Assembly (NCBI RefSeq): GCF_001619985.1
Contig: NW_017264196.1
Span: 1,550,001-1,614,000 of the forward strand
DNA length: 64,000 nt
Source: Xylona heveae TC161
Taxonomy: Eukaryota; Ascomycota; Xylonomycetes; Xylonales; Xylonaceae
Reading direction: 5' to 3'
Of this stretch, positions 1-10,960 are shown piece by piece. Numbering within the stretch: position 1 is the first letter of the stretch; each line of letters opens with the position of its first letter. The position numbers and the translations under genes were made by a program. The notes under the pieces were generated by a model. That model saw only the letters and a list, made by a program, of their open reading frames with translations. It was not told where the DNA came from and made no database searches.

Positions 1-3000
1 ATTTCCGAGCTGTCCATCTCGTCGAATTGTCCTCTTTTTGCAATCGAGCAACCATGCGACCCTTTGCTGTCATGTCACGAATATGTGCCTTTAGTCTAGC
101 TTGCATTTTTACCGCCACCGATTAATTATACTTTGCTTACTTTTTTGTTCGACATGTGTTTTTGAGTCTGTCATTGTGCGGCTTGCATCTCTCTGGACGT
201 CGTCCAGATGATTCAGCCCCGTTGTTTCTCGCTCCAGCACTGTATTCACGCCTCACTGCGCCTTTGTCTTTCCCTATCTGGCTGATAGTTCTGCCGGCTT
301 AAATGCTTCATTTGTCATGACAATCGAGTATCTCTCTAGTGTGCTCAATTCTTAGTGCACCTTGAGACGTACACGAACAAATTCGAGGTACGAGCTGACA
401 TTCGACTATTTTAATACATAATACCTACTTCTAGGGCTGACCGTTTTGATTTGTCAGGAACGCCTATGAGACTAGAAAGGCAGATACGCTGGAAACATAG
501 TGAGGCGTGTGGGCTTGATCAAGGCGGCTCTGCAATGCGATAGTTATGATCCGATGAGACACGAGTGTCGACAATGAAAGGCGGAGTAAGGTCTTGTCCT
601 GGATGTCTGGGAGCCTGCGGTTTGGATATTGGACTTGTCTGACAGCCTAACATTGCTCCCAAGCCTCTTATCATCACCTTTTTCTGCCTAAAGTCTTATT
701 ATTTCTGACGTTGATACGATTGCGACGGCGCAAAACGTTTTACGATGGAGTCCATGATTCGATCTTGAGCAAGCCTCAATCCCGTCACGAAGCACGGATT
801 CTCAAGCCTCGATAAAGCTTGAGTGATAGTTTCGAACGTACCTGACTTAGAGCATAGCAAACGGCGTCACGTCCGTCAAGGCTTGGGCGGTCCATCCTTT
901 TTCTAGGCTCCAAACCTATGGATCAGAGGCAGCAGTGCACGAGGTTCTGCATGAGCACATTCTCCCCGCATCACGATCTCTGCTAGGCAACCAACGGGCG
1001 TTACGCCAAGCTATTTTTCAGTCTGCTTGATTCTCTGATTGGACCAACTTTATCCCTGCGGCCACACGTTTCGAGTTTCACACGCATCATCCATGGTGAC
1101 CAGTGCTTACCTGTTCCTCCGACACCATCATCATTGGCTTCGGCGACTTTAGCTTCTAAACGCCCCATCTTGAGGATCTATGACTGGAGCCAACGCAGTG
1201 AAGTCCGGAAAGAAGAGGCTTCTTGTGACGCAAATGGGTGTGCGTGCATGTCCAAGCCTCAGAGAGTCATTGCTTGATGCACAGTCAAATCAAACTATTT
1301 CGAGCAGTTATCCTCGAGTGGCACTGAAGGATTAAGCTCAGGCTCAGCTGACTGGTTTCTCCTCAAAATCGAAAATGATAGTCGTCATCTTTAATGTATT
1401 GCTACGGAGGTTTCTGACTAAAGTCAGCCTTCATGGATGGCTGAAACTACGTTGCCGGCTATCACCAAGGTAAATGACAGTCCAAATGGGTTGAATTTGC
1501 AAGGATGATTCGACTTTCATCAGATTTGGCTTATTACATGTGTACGCATCATTCAACGAGGGCGGATGCAATGGACCAATTGTCCTACCAGGTTTCATGG
1601 CTCATGGGAAGCCGAGGGTATCGCAAGTGTAAGCCCTGGCCCTTACGAGGCACGGCTATGTGACTCGTTTTGGCTCGGAGGCCCATCTGCCTAGAAAGAA
1701 GTAATCTTCCTATCTTGGAACATTCACCGCGGCTACTGACACACGGGCGTTGCGTCCCCGCGCACCGACATGCAACTAGGTGGTTTCTTTCATTGCTGCC
1801 TGGAGCACGAGCCACCAGCCTGGACGATCCACAGATGAAGGTGCAACAAGCAGCTTCAAACAACCAATATTATCGATAATGCCAGACAAGGAAGCTATAG
1901 TGAGGCTCCACAGTCAATCTGTGTCGAGGGCGAAAGCGCCACTTCAGCAGAGAAACTTTATGTGGATTTTCGGATACATGATCCATTCACATGAGGGACA
2001 AGACTTGCGATCGATCGGCCCAGTGTGCTGATAGGCTCACAAAGGGACCCCATTAGCACCTGAGATCCATCTGATAATGCGGCCCACGTCAGATTCAGCT
2101 CGGCTCGTTCAGTTTCCATTTTGCGACTGCCCGAATCTATAGCGAGAGGTTGTCACAGCCACAACGCTGAGCTAAGTGACATACGCGTACTCAGCACATG
2201 TGGATAAAGCATGAGAGCATCACAGGAGGCAAACTTGCGCTGATGCGACATTCCAGGACGTTTCAAGAAGATGCTGGAAGTTGCGATTGGTTCTAACGGG
2301 GCATCTTCTAGACCATTCGGTTTGTGGTGCCAGCGCATGACAAATCGCTTCATCGAGACGGCGATGGCAACATACAAAGGGCCACCGTTACGCGGCCTGT
2401 CCTGATTGCTATGCTGCAGACTCCGCAGTCATTATTTTACACCAGGAATGCGAAGACTATACTTGTCAAAAAGGTTCGGGTATCTCAACAGAATCTACTG
2501 TGGTTCGTGCTCTCTTGGAGGGGGCGAAATGCCAAAGATAGCGCGATCGCCAAGGGTCCAAAAACTTGAGGTTATTCTGACCAATCAGAGCTACCCTAAA
2601 CCAGCACCGCCACATCCCCCCCAAAAAGGCAAGCAGCTCGAAGTGTGGGTGACCCTTTCTCCGAAGGCAACACTACTAAGTCACCCTCGTCAATACTCGT
2701 GTGACTCAGAGCAGATTTGTTCCTTCGACTTGGACGCCATCTACGATTAGCTTATCCCAACGGGATATGCTATCACATGATGTCAGGCTGCACAGGCGCC
2801 TTCCCAGGGGTGCGGGCCGCGTGTTTCGGGGGTCCGGGGATACGGTTACCCGTTGGTGGTCCTTGGGCGACAAGATATAACAAAGCCATGCCTTCTCGAC
2901 GCCGTCGATGACCAAAGCATACCCAAGCACCAGGGCGATTACATGACTCAAGCGCGCCTAATTTTTTCCTACTGAACTTTTGACATTTTGCCGCCGAGGC

Positions 3001-3088
3001 CCCAAACACTGATTCACCACTTTTCCAAATATTGATGTCACCTTGCTACCTAAAATTGCCTTGACCGTGACCTACTCAGGCGTTCCAA
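1..3088. other. Intergenic, no gene seen; upstream region of the C2H2 gene
   Basis: No open frame longer than about 125 codons that resembles a protein, and no convincing chain of exons on either strand. Composition is mixed, with no long tandem repeat and no terminal-repeat structure. The right-hand part is presumably the promoter and leader of the C2H2 zinc-finger gene. A gene with only very short exons, or one ending before position 1, cannot be excluded. Confidence 0.6.
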
Positions 3089-4147
3089 ATGACTGTCAGC
3101 CTCAGCAAGATTCTCGATATAAAGCAAGAGCCTTTCTCTTTACGATTTGATAGAAATCTGAGAATCGACACAAGACCTACAACAGCATCGAATCTCACCA
3201 TGCTGGCTCCGGTTGGCTCTCCCAGTTCTACTAGCTCTCACGAGACAGGACTAGAGGAGTATCATTATACAAGAAAAGTCTCATCTCCCAACAGCCTTAC
3301 CTCACATAGTTCGCCACCGCTGAGTGATCAGTTACCCAGTACTCTACCAATGTTGCGAGCACGTCTCCGAGATCCTCCTCGTGACAGCCATGGCAGGATA
3401 TACTGCTGCCACCGAGATTGTGATCCAAATCCTCCCGTCTTCAAGCGAAGATGTGAATGGAAGTAAGTTTTTTTTTATCTTTATTGCTTTATTTCTCGTT
3501 TTCTTTTTGCAATCAAACAAAACAAAGCAAAAGAAAATAAATCTATGAAATGATATTGACTAATGTGATCCACTAATAGTAAGCATATGGACAAGCATGA
3601 GAGACCGTATCGATGCCTTGACCCTGCATGTGCTAAGCTGTCAGGGTTCACTTATTCCGGAGGACTTTTGAGGCATGAGCGCGAAGTCCATCGTAAGCAC
3701 GGAGGACCTCGAGATCCGCTCATGTGTCCGTTTCGAGATTGTAAGCGGAGCTCTGGTGCTGGATTCAGTCGCAAGGAGAACCTCAAGGAGCATCTTCGAC
3801 GTGTCCATTGTACCAATCCTATTGCTCGACTGGAAGACGACGAGCAGCAGCTTGACCTTCTCAAGGGAGAACTGATGATCCGGAAGCGAAAGAGGGCAGC
3901 AATCGATCGCAACGACGCTTATACAGATGACATCCTCTCCCAAGCTGCCGAACTCCGCGAGGAAGTCAAGCGACTCAAGCTCGAAGGCGCCGAAAAAGAT
4001 GAGCGGCTTCGTCGACTCGAGTATAAAGCTGCCAATTCCAAGGAAAAGGATGAACGTCTTCGGCTTTTGGAGGATGCAGTCGCTGCGCTGGAACGAGATC
4101 GTCGCCCTTTCCAGCCTCTTATTCCTCGATCCGAACAGATTGTCTGA
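3089..4147 (+). CDS. C2H2 zinc-finger protein with C-terminal coiled coil
   Basis: Two exons, 3089-3462 and 3580-4147, with a 117-bp intron (GTAAGT donor, CTAAT branch-like site, TAG acceptor). The splice turns a codon split AA|T into Asn and restores the run CEWNKHMDKHERPYRC, which spans the end of finger 1 and the linker. That is strong support for the join. Product is about 313 aa. Three C2H2-type fingers are visible: one across the splice (about residues 105-132), one starting YRCLDPAC and ending in H-x4-H, and one starting MCPFRDC and ending HLRRVH. After the fingers comes a charged heptad-rich region (AELREEVKRLKLEG, then EKDERLRRLE), probably a dimerising coiled coil. It is likely a DNA-binding nuclear protein; its target is unknown. 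The start is uncertain: the in-frame ATG at 3200 sits in a better context (CACCATG) and would give about 276 aa. Many fungi have proteins with this finger arrangement, but I cannot name an orthologue. Confidence 0.85.
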
Positions 4148-4382
4148 CTCGCTTTGACGACCAACCATTTTTCCTTTTTTTACGACATTTCACTTATTGT
4201 CATCTACGGCGCCTGTTCTTTTGGGGAATAATGAAAACAACCTCGCCACTCAACACTATATTTAATTTTTACATCTTTCGACTATTTTTGGAGAGATACG
4301 GCGCATTTTATCGATTACGCATTTCATGACCCCTATATACAGTATATTTAATGACTGGACCTCTCTCACACTCTCTCACGCT

Positions 4383-4407
4383 CACACACACACACACACA
4401 CACACAC
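4383..4407. repeat. (CA)n microsatellite
   Basis: About 12 uninterrupted CA units in the 3' flank of the C2H2 gene, flanked by CTCTCTC runs on both sides. Confidence 0.9.
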
Positions 4408-4865
4408 GTTCTCTCTCTGGGAATACAGACGACTAATCGACGAAGATGAGAGCGTTCATGGACATAATCTTAATCAATGCGGAATAATCCATCTCTTCTT
4501 CTAGGCGGATGATGTTGATGGCCCCCTCGATCCGTCAAACAATGATCCCGTTCGTGGCAGCGGAGGCGGTGGGAGTGGACCGGTGGTCGCCGCTCTCCGC
4601 GTCATGGCCTCCTGATCATCCGCTGACCTTTTTTTTCTTTTACCTATTTCCTTATTCTTTTTCATCCTCCCCAATTTCTTGTTTTTTTTTCGCACCTTTA
4701 CTCACAGGTCCATGGGAGGGGGGGGGGAAAGGATACGTGGACAGGGGAAATGGCGTTGTCCTGCGAATATGGCGTTATGTCTGAGTTCATTTTTTTTGGG
4801 TTGATCGGGTTGAGAAGTGAAGTGGGGTTATGTTATGTTATCCCTCGTCCCCCTGTGGCGGTGTG

Positions 4866-4891
4866 CCTGTGGCCTGTGGCCTGTGGCCTGT
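4866..4891. repeat. 7-bp tandem repeat CCTGTGG, about 3.5 copies
   Basis: Three perfect copies of CCTGTGG at 4866-4886 followed by a partial copy. A similar short array of GGTCCTT (three copies, 5722-5742) lies 0.85 kb further on in the same low-complexity interval. Confidence 0.85.
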
Positions 4892-7800
4892 AACTAAGGT
4901 AGCTTAGCTTGTTCCATTTCGGTTGTTGTTTGTTGGTTAAAGTTGGGCTGTTGTGGGGTTGGGGCGGGAGGCCTTACAAGAGAAGTCAGCCGAGGCCCGG
5001 GTTGGCCCGGGGTAAATTTGACTTTTCGGTTAAGCCGTGCGGGTATTGTACCTTTGTAACATTCGGGCAGGGCGGGGAGGATTGTGACTTGTTGGTTACC
5101 CACCTACCTACCTTGGTTGTTAGCACTTTGGCAACATTTTTTGGTGCCATGAGTCCATGACCCGCATCATAAATCACGATATTTAGCATCCGATAGTCAC
5201 CTGTTTATATCACCACATTTTTATATCACGCTTTTAATTCTCCTATATTCATGTTTTCTCATGTTTTTTCCCCTCTATTTAGTCTTACCATTCTTGTTTC
5301 CCTCTGTCTGGTTTTCCCAACTCTTGTTTCCTCTCCCTTTTTGTCATCCTACATTTGCCTTTTTCCCTTTAATATCATCCGACATTGGGTTTTGAGTTTA
5401 ACGGCATTGCATTTCCAACATTTGTTTACGAAGTAGTCCACAGTCACACTCTTATTTCCCCGCGACTCCTCCATTTACTACTCGTACATTTTCAAGTCCA
5501 TGTTTTTATCACCCTTGGTTTTCACCCTTGGGCCTTGGTTTTGGAGACGCCTGAGCCGCTGAGACCCTCTGTACGTTGGATTCGATTTCCAACATTTCTT
5601 TCCCCGTCCCATCCCACCGTTTCTTTCCCGTCTGGCCGTCCCCCAGTCCCCCTCTCCCCATTTTAATTTCTTGTACACAGTACATTGTACATTTCTCCTT
5701 GGTCTTGACTCTCTAACGTCCGGTCCTTGGTCCTTGGTCCTTGTGGTCCTCACCTTGTTCTTTGACGTCCAACAGTCATCCACTCGTCGACTCCTTGCGG
5801 CTTACTTGTCTATCCTTATTGTTTTTACCTGGTCCCCACTTCTTGCTGAGCACTGGCACCTGGTTCAATATTATGTGATTTATACGTACTGTATTACATA
5901 CTGCAGTCTGCAGTCTGCGGGGTTTGTTGTATTATTGTATCTGTCACCTTATATCTTCCCTTTATCGTGTATCTTAAGTTCTTAAACCTGCATTTTTTTT
6001 ACGCTGTATCTTAAAGCTGTTACCATATCTTTACCCTTTACCGTGTGTATCTTGTATGTTATATAGTGTGGCGTGCCTGGCATGTTGTGGACTTGCGGAC
6101 CTGTGGCTATGCATGCAGCATGTCTGCATCCACAGAGCCCAGGGAGTCGGGGCGGTAGAGTTAGACGGTGGGATATATTACATAGCTAATACAGAATTCC
6201 AGATATCCTTAGAGGTTAGTACCTTACTGCACGGCGGGTTGGCATGTTCAGCCTTACAGTTTTCTCATGCTCGTTGCTCGTGCTCATGCTCATGCTCATG
6301 CTCGTCGCGGCTGGTTCTCACGTGTATTGGAATTATGGACGTATGGATGTATGGACCTCTGGACAGTGACCTATAGTGTATGGTATACCATAGCGAAACT
6401 ATATACTACAGCCTGCAGCCTACATTCTACAGTCTAGCTATTAATCTACTAATACACTATCTTGCATCAACTATCTATAAGAGTCTAACAGTCTAAGACT
6501 GAATCTATAAACCTGTTACCTGTCCTCTGGGACTCTGAGTCTGAGTATAGAAGTCTGATGATATACGCTATAGTATACTGTATATTGTATACTACATATT
6601 ACATAAAATGGTTAATGTGCGCAGCAGTATATTGCATAGGTTGCAATTTACAGTTTAGTAGTTTACAACTCCCGGTCTGTCTAATCTCTGACTCTCCAGT
6701 CTTTCTAGTCTCTTATAATTGTAGTAATGTACTAATAAAGTATTAAATTTATGCAGCTTATAATTATATGACTCGCGAGTTGCTAATTGCTACTATTGTT
6801 TAGTATATAACTGTATTTAGAAGCCTCCTTTTTATTTATTTATTTTTTTTCTATTTTATACACTTTAATAATTGTAGTGTAATCTATATTTATATGTTTA
6901 TTTTTTCCGAAAAAAAAAAAAAAAAAATTAATAACGTCAAAACTTTTGTATAATCACATTATACATACTCTGCATTCTGTTACTACTTGTTACTTGCTAT
7001 TACTTGCTACTTGCCACCGACTAGGTAATTATAGCTTTAGCTGCTTTACTATGAACCTACGTGCAGTTTATACATTTTCTTTTGACCGGTCCACTGTCTG
7101 TGACCTGTCATATATCTCGCATTCTCGCACCTACACCTCCCGCTGAGCACCCTGTGCCTCGCATCTTATTAGGCAGCGAGTATATGATATCTCAGACGAT
7201 AGACCCGTCACCAGTCACCCGAGCAAGCCAACTGTCCGGCATAGCAAAAGAAAAACCTCATCGGTTGGAATATATTATCATCAGGACCTCAGCCTCCATA
7301 TACATATTGCAAAACATTCTCGAATCTTGAATCTTGATATTCTACTTGTAGCTCTGTAGAATAAGCCCCGTAGTCATCATCTGTACTATTGTACATTGGT
7401 TTTAGTGCAGGCCGTAGGCGTATATCCTGATAGCCGTCTCACAGTTTAGCTGGAAAATGTACACTGTACTATAAGGCAAAAAGTTGTGTCAACAGAAGAG
7501 GAACACGATTGATTGACCACTAGCCAGCCAAATAGCCGGATGCCAAAACGCAGGTATTGATAATACTTGAAACAGGGGTAATGCAGTATGCAATTACTAC
7601 GTCACGTTCACATTAATTGAAGATATCAATAGACGATGGTTCGTCGGTTGCAAAGAGAAAATTCTTAGTTTGGTAGGACTAGTATACAAATGACCGTCAC
7701 CAGATATTCAGAAATACCAATAGCAACATGAACTGGACCATCCAGTCTGCAAAGTCAAACACGCTGGACCTGAAAAAAGCTAGACATTGATACAATGACA

Positions 7801-8678
7801 ACACCAGAGTGCAAATGCAGTACATATTGCCGAAGTGAATGAGAAGGAAAAGACTAGCAAACTCGTACAGAAGAAGCTACGGTACATTTGCAAAGAGCAG
7901 ACAACAAGCATTGAAAACGATGAGAGTCGAGACCACCTTATGCGAACTAGGACTAAACCAAAAGCACAGTAGAACAGACTCTGGATAGCTACAAATAAAC
8001 ATGACAGTAACAGCAACAAACCCAAGTTTTCTTTTCCCAACCGCAAACTTACACAAAAAATACAACGAACAGACAAACAAACTATCCATTTCCTCTCATC
8101 CAGCCATGTATACCATTTGATTCCGTTCAAAAATAAGAACAACGCCCGTCGCCATAAACGTCGCCAGAAAATGCTAGTGCTTCACTCTACCAAGCCGCCA
8201 CTGACTGACGGCTAAACCAGAAGCTGCAAAGGAAGAAGACATACTGAATCATCGTAAGAACGCGAGCAAGAACGAGAAAGAAGAGAAAAGACCAAGAGCT
8301 ATAAATGACTCATTCAAAACACTTGTCAAAAAAAAACAAAGAAAAAAATATCAAAACATGTGAGAGAAAAAGATAAATCAAGAGGGCAATCAGGCATGTG
8401 CTCGCTCAAGTATCCACCAAAACGCCCCGTTTTCCATGCTGGTATAAGGTATAATCCAAGGAAAGAAATGCATGGCGGGTCGTTAACCAAGAAAGAATGA
8501 AATTCGTACAATCAAATTCGTCTTCGATGGGAAGGATCGGCAAAGGCGGTAGAGAATCGCGCGTGCTTGGTCGTAGTCTAAATGCTCAAAGGTGCAATGT
8601 CAAATGTGTGGTCGTGTTGCGGAGTGGGCTCTTGGGGTCTAGAGCAATAATAGATGACGGAGTGAAGTTTATTCGGGA

Positions 8679-8694
8679 GTGTGTGTGTGTGTGT
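8679..8694. repeat. (GT)8 microsatellite
   Basis: Eight GT units about 180 bp downstream of the stop codon of the UPC2-like gene, so probably in its 3' untranslated region. Confidence 0.85.
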
Positions 8695-8874
8695 TATTCG
8701 AATGACCCGCGATAATGGCAGCGGCCCCGTGGGAGTCGAAGGGGCAAAAAGAATGCTAAAGGGATGTCGAGAGTCGTTTAGTTTCGTGTTTCTTTCCCCG
8801 GAAAGGCGAATGGATCGTGAGGTACGATATGTTGTCTGGGAAAAAAGCATCGGTCTCAGTCTTTTGCGTTCTCG

Positions 8875-10960
8875 TCACGTCCACAGGGGCTGAGCGACGA
8901 ACCCTGTAGTATAGTTGTGCATGGGGGGAGGGAGCGGTGCCGTGGGAAAATCCAGAGCTGGCTGTTCTTCCAAATACCCGCCAAAATATGACGACGGAGA
9001 CTGTCCACCACTATGATACCTAGCTCCAGTGCCAGTCTGATAAATTGCCGTTGCAGTGTGCATCGGAGACGGAGGGAAATACCCAGAATGTGGTCGAGAC
9101 GAAGAGCCTGGACTTGGAGCCAGATGCGGAGACGACGCTGTGCCCACGCTCAAATGCTCGGTACTCTGGTTGTAGGCGGGATTGTAACCACCTCCTAGGT
9201 AGTCTGCTGGACGAAGATCGTGAACAATATACGGGCTATTCGGAATCGACGTGTACGCAGGAGTCGGCTGTTGCCGGGCATGGTGTTGATGGTGATGATG
9301 GTGATGATTCGGGTGTGGTGCCCAGCCCATTCGATTTCGAAAAGCTTCGGCTAGTTGATATGGGTATTCCATCAAGGTCATAGCGATCCGAAGATCTTCG
9401 CTCGGGCCCTGAGCTCGCTGCATTTCGTACAGCATTTTGTGCATCTCCTCAATGGGTCCTACGGAGAGGCCACTAAAATACGCTACGCCAGCGGCAGGGA
9501 AAAGCGGTTCCACTGCGAGGGCGGCCGCATAAAAGTGTGCAAGCACGGCCATCACTTGGAGATCGGTCTTGGGACAATTTAAAAAGGATATAGGGATCCA
9601 AAACAGCCAAGACCGCAGAGGATGAAGCAGTTGGAATTGCTCTTCGGCATTCGTTACGGGCAGGGTCGATCCAAGGGTTGAAATAAAGTTGGACAGATCA
9701 TCTACAGCACGCATCTCCTCTACTCTGCCCGCCACATAAGGCCGAAGTCTTTGGAGCGAGTCGAAAAGAGGCCCCAGAACCCCGAGTTGCTGTAATTGAG
9801 CCCGGTCTGATACGCCAGAGTGCATAGAGTGGGGAGATGCTGGAGCTTTCGGAAACGTCGCCTGCTCATCCATAAATGCCGTAAAATTGGATTCGTTTCG
9901 CCACGGTTGCATCGCGTCAATGACCTATCAATCACAACATCAGCCCAAAAAGATACCCTTCTGGATTTATTTTCCCAAAGGGGGGAGTAAACAGAAAAAC
10001 GTACAGTGGATGTACCCTGCATGAGCGAAGCCCAACCACGCCTGCATGATGCTGTTTAGCAAAGCTTCCCCAGCAAAATTTGAACGAGGCATTATGCCTG
10101 CGCTTACCAGTCTACAGCCTGCCATGACAAAAGAATTGAAGCAGCCAAAACCGCATCTGAATTTTCTTTTGAAAACCGTCCAATGGCCTCATGCAAACCC
10201 TTCAACGCTATTCCACGGTGCTGATAAGCAATGTTGTTGGTCTCTGGCGATTCGGTAATCCAGGCAAGGTGAGTAGCTGAAAATGCTAAGATCGAATGCA
10301 TGACAAATTCGTAGGATGAAGCGATGTGGAGGAACCTGAATCTCGGTCAGCTTAAGAGACTTTCAAAAACTCCGTTTACTCCCATCCATCAGAGGAAAAG
10401 ACGAAAAACTTAATAAAAAAAATTAAAAACTGAATTATAAAGCTCACAGTGGTATCTGTTCTGTCCAAATGGTAAATTTGGTGACTCCGGTTGATTGCAT
10501 GCGCTCGGAAATCGAAGAAACGTGGTAGATGAGACGTAAGTCGACAACGGAAAGATTTTGAGCCGGGGGATGAGCTTGAAGTTGCAACTGCGTAAAGGGA
10601 AAGTTGCCGGTACTTCGCCACTGGTCGATATCCTCTTCAATCTCGGGAGTCCAGAGAAGATCCGGTCCTTGAGGGCTAGCCGGCGAATCTCCACCGGGAA
10701 GCGGAGCGTCCATATAGTCACATCGACAACCGTGTTTGGTGCAATTTCGACTGGAAAAGCAATAATCAGTCAGCAAAAGAATAATTCACCAAACCTTCAC
10801 CAACAAGAGAGTACTGGAGAGAGAGAAAGAGAGAAGAGAGAGAATTATACCATTGCGGAAACGTCTCGTCACAGCGGATATGCCTTCTCTTGCACGTCTT
10901 ACAGCCTTTTCTGGATTTTGTGTGACTCCGCCGTGAAGGACCACCACCGGGGCCAGCCAT
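8875..10960 (-). CDS. Zn(II)2Cys6 transcription factor, sterol-uptake-control (UPC2-like) type
   Basis: Five exons on the minus strand: 10960-10851, 10750-10448, 10335-10108, 10041-10005 and 9924-8875. Introns are 100, 112, 66 and 80 bp. All phases agree and give 575 aa. The first junction (TG|T) creates the fourth Cys of the cluster, giving the CX2CX6CX6CX2CX6C pattern at residues 20-47 (CKTCKRRHIRCDETFPQC onwards). The small fourth exon encodes GWASLMQGTST, which leads into VIDAMQPWR, a run characteristic of fungal Zn2Cys6 factors annotated as sterol uptake control proteins. The rest is the weakly conserved regulatory domain of that family, followed by a Pro/His/Ser-rich tail with a run of six His. 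The expected role is nuclear transcriptional control, possibly of sterol or lipid genes; the sterol link rests only on family resemblance. An in-frame ATG exists at 11038; I chose 10960 because MAGPGGG just before a basic stretch is the usual beginning of such proteins. Confidence 0.85.

Larger units (their letters stand above)
4148..8874. other. Gene-free, low-complexity interval between C2H2 and UPC2-like genes
   Basis: Starts with the 3' flank of the C2H2 gene and ends with the 3' flank of the UPC2-like gene; both end here, so this is a convergent intergenic space. It contains a CA run (4383-4407), 7-mer tandem copies (4866-4891 and 5722-5742), a long T/C-rich stretch (about 5200-6050), hexamer CTCATG copies near 6277-6305, and a TA-rich stretch (about 6400-7000). 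Open frames here are products of skewed composition (Phe, Ser, Leu and Tyr-rich) and resemble no protein. Confidence 0.6.

Noticed and set aside
5251-5985. Overlapping Phe/Ser-rich frames resembling small membrane proteins
   Set aside because: They follow from T/C-rich sequence and tandem 7-mers; both strands and several phases are open.
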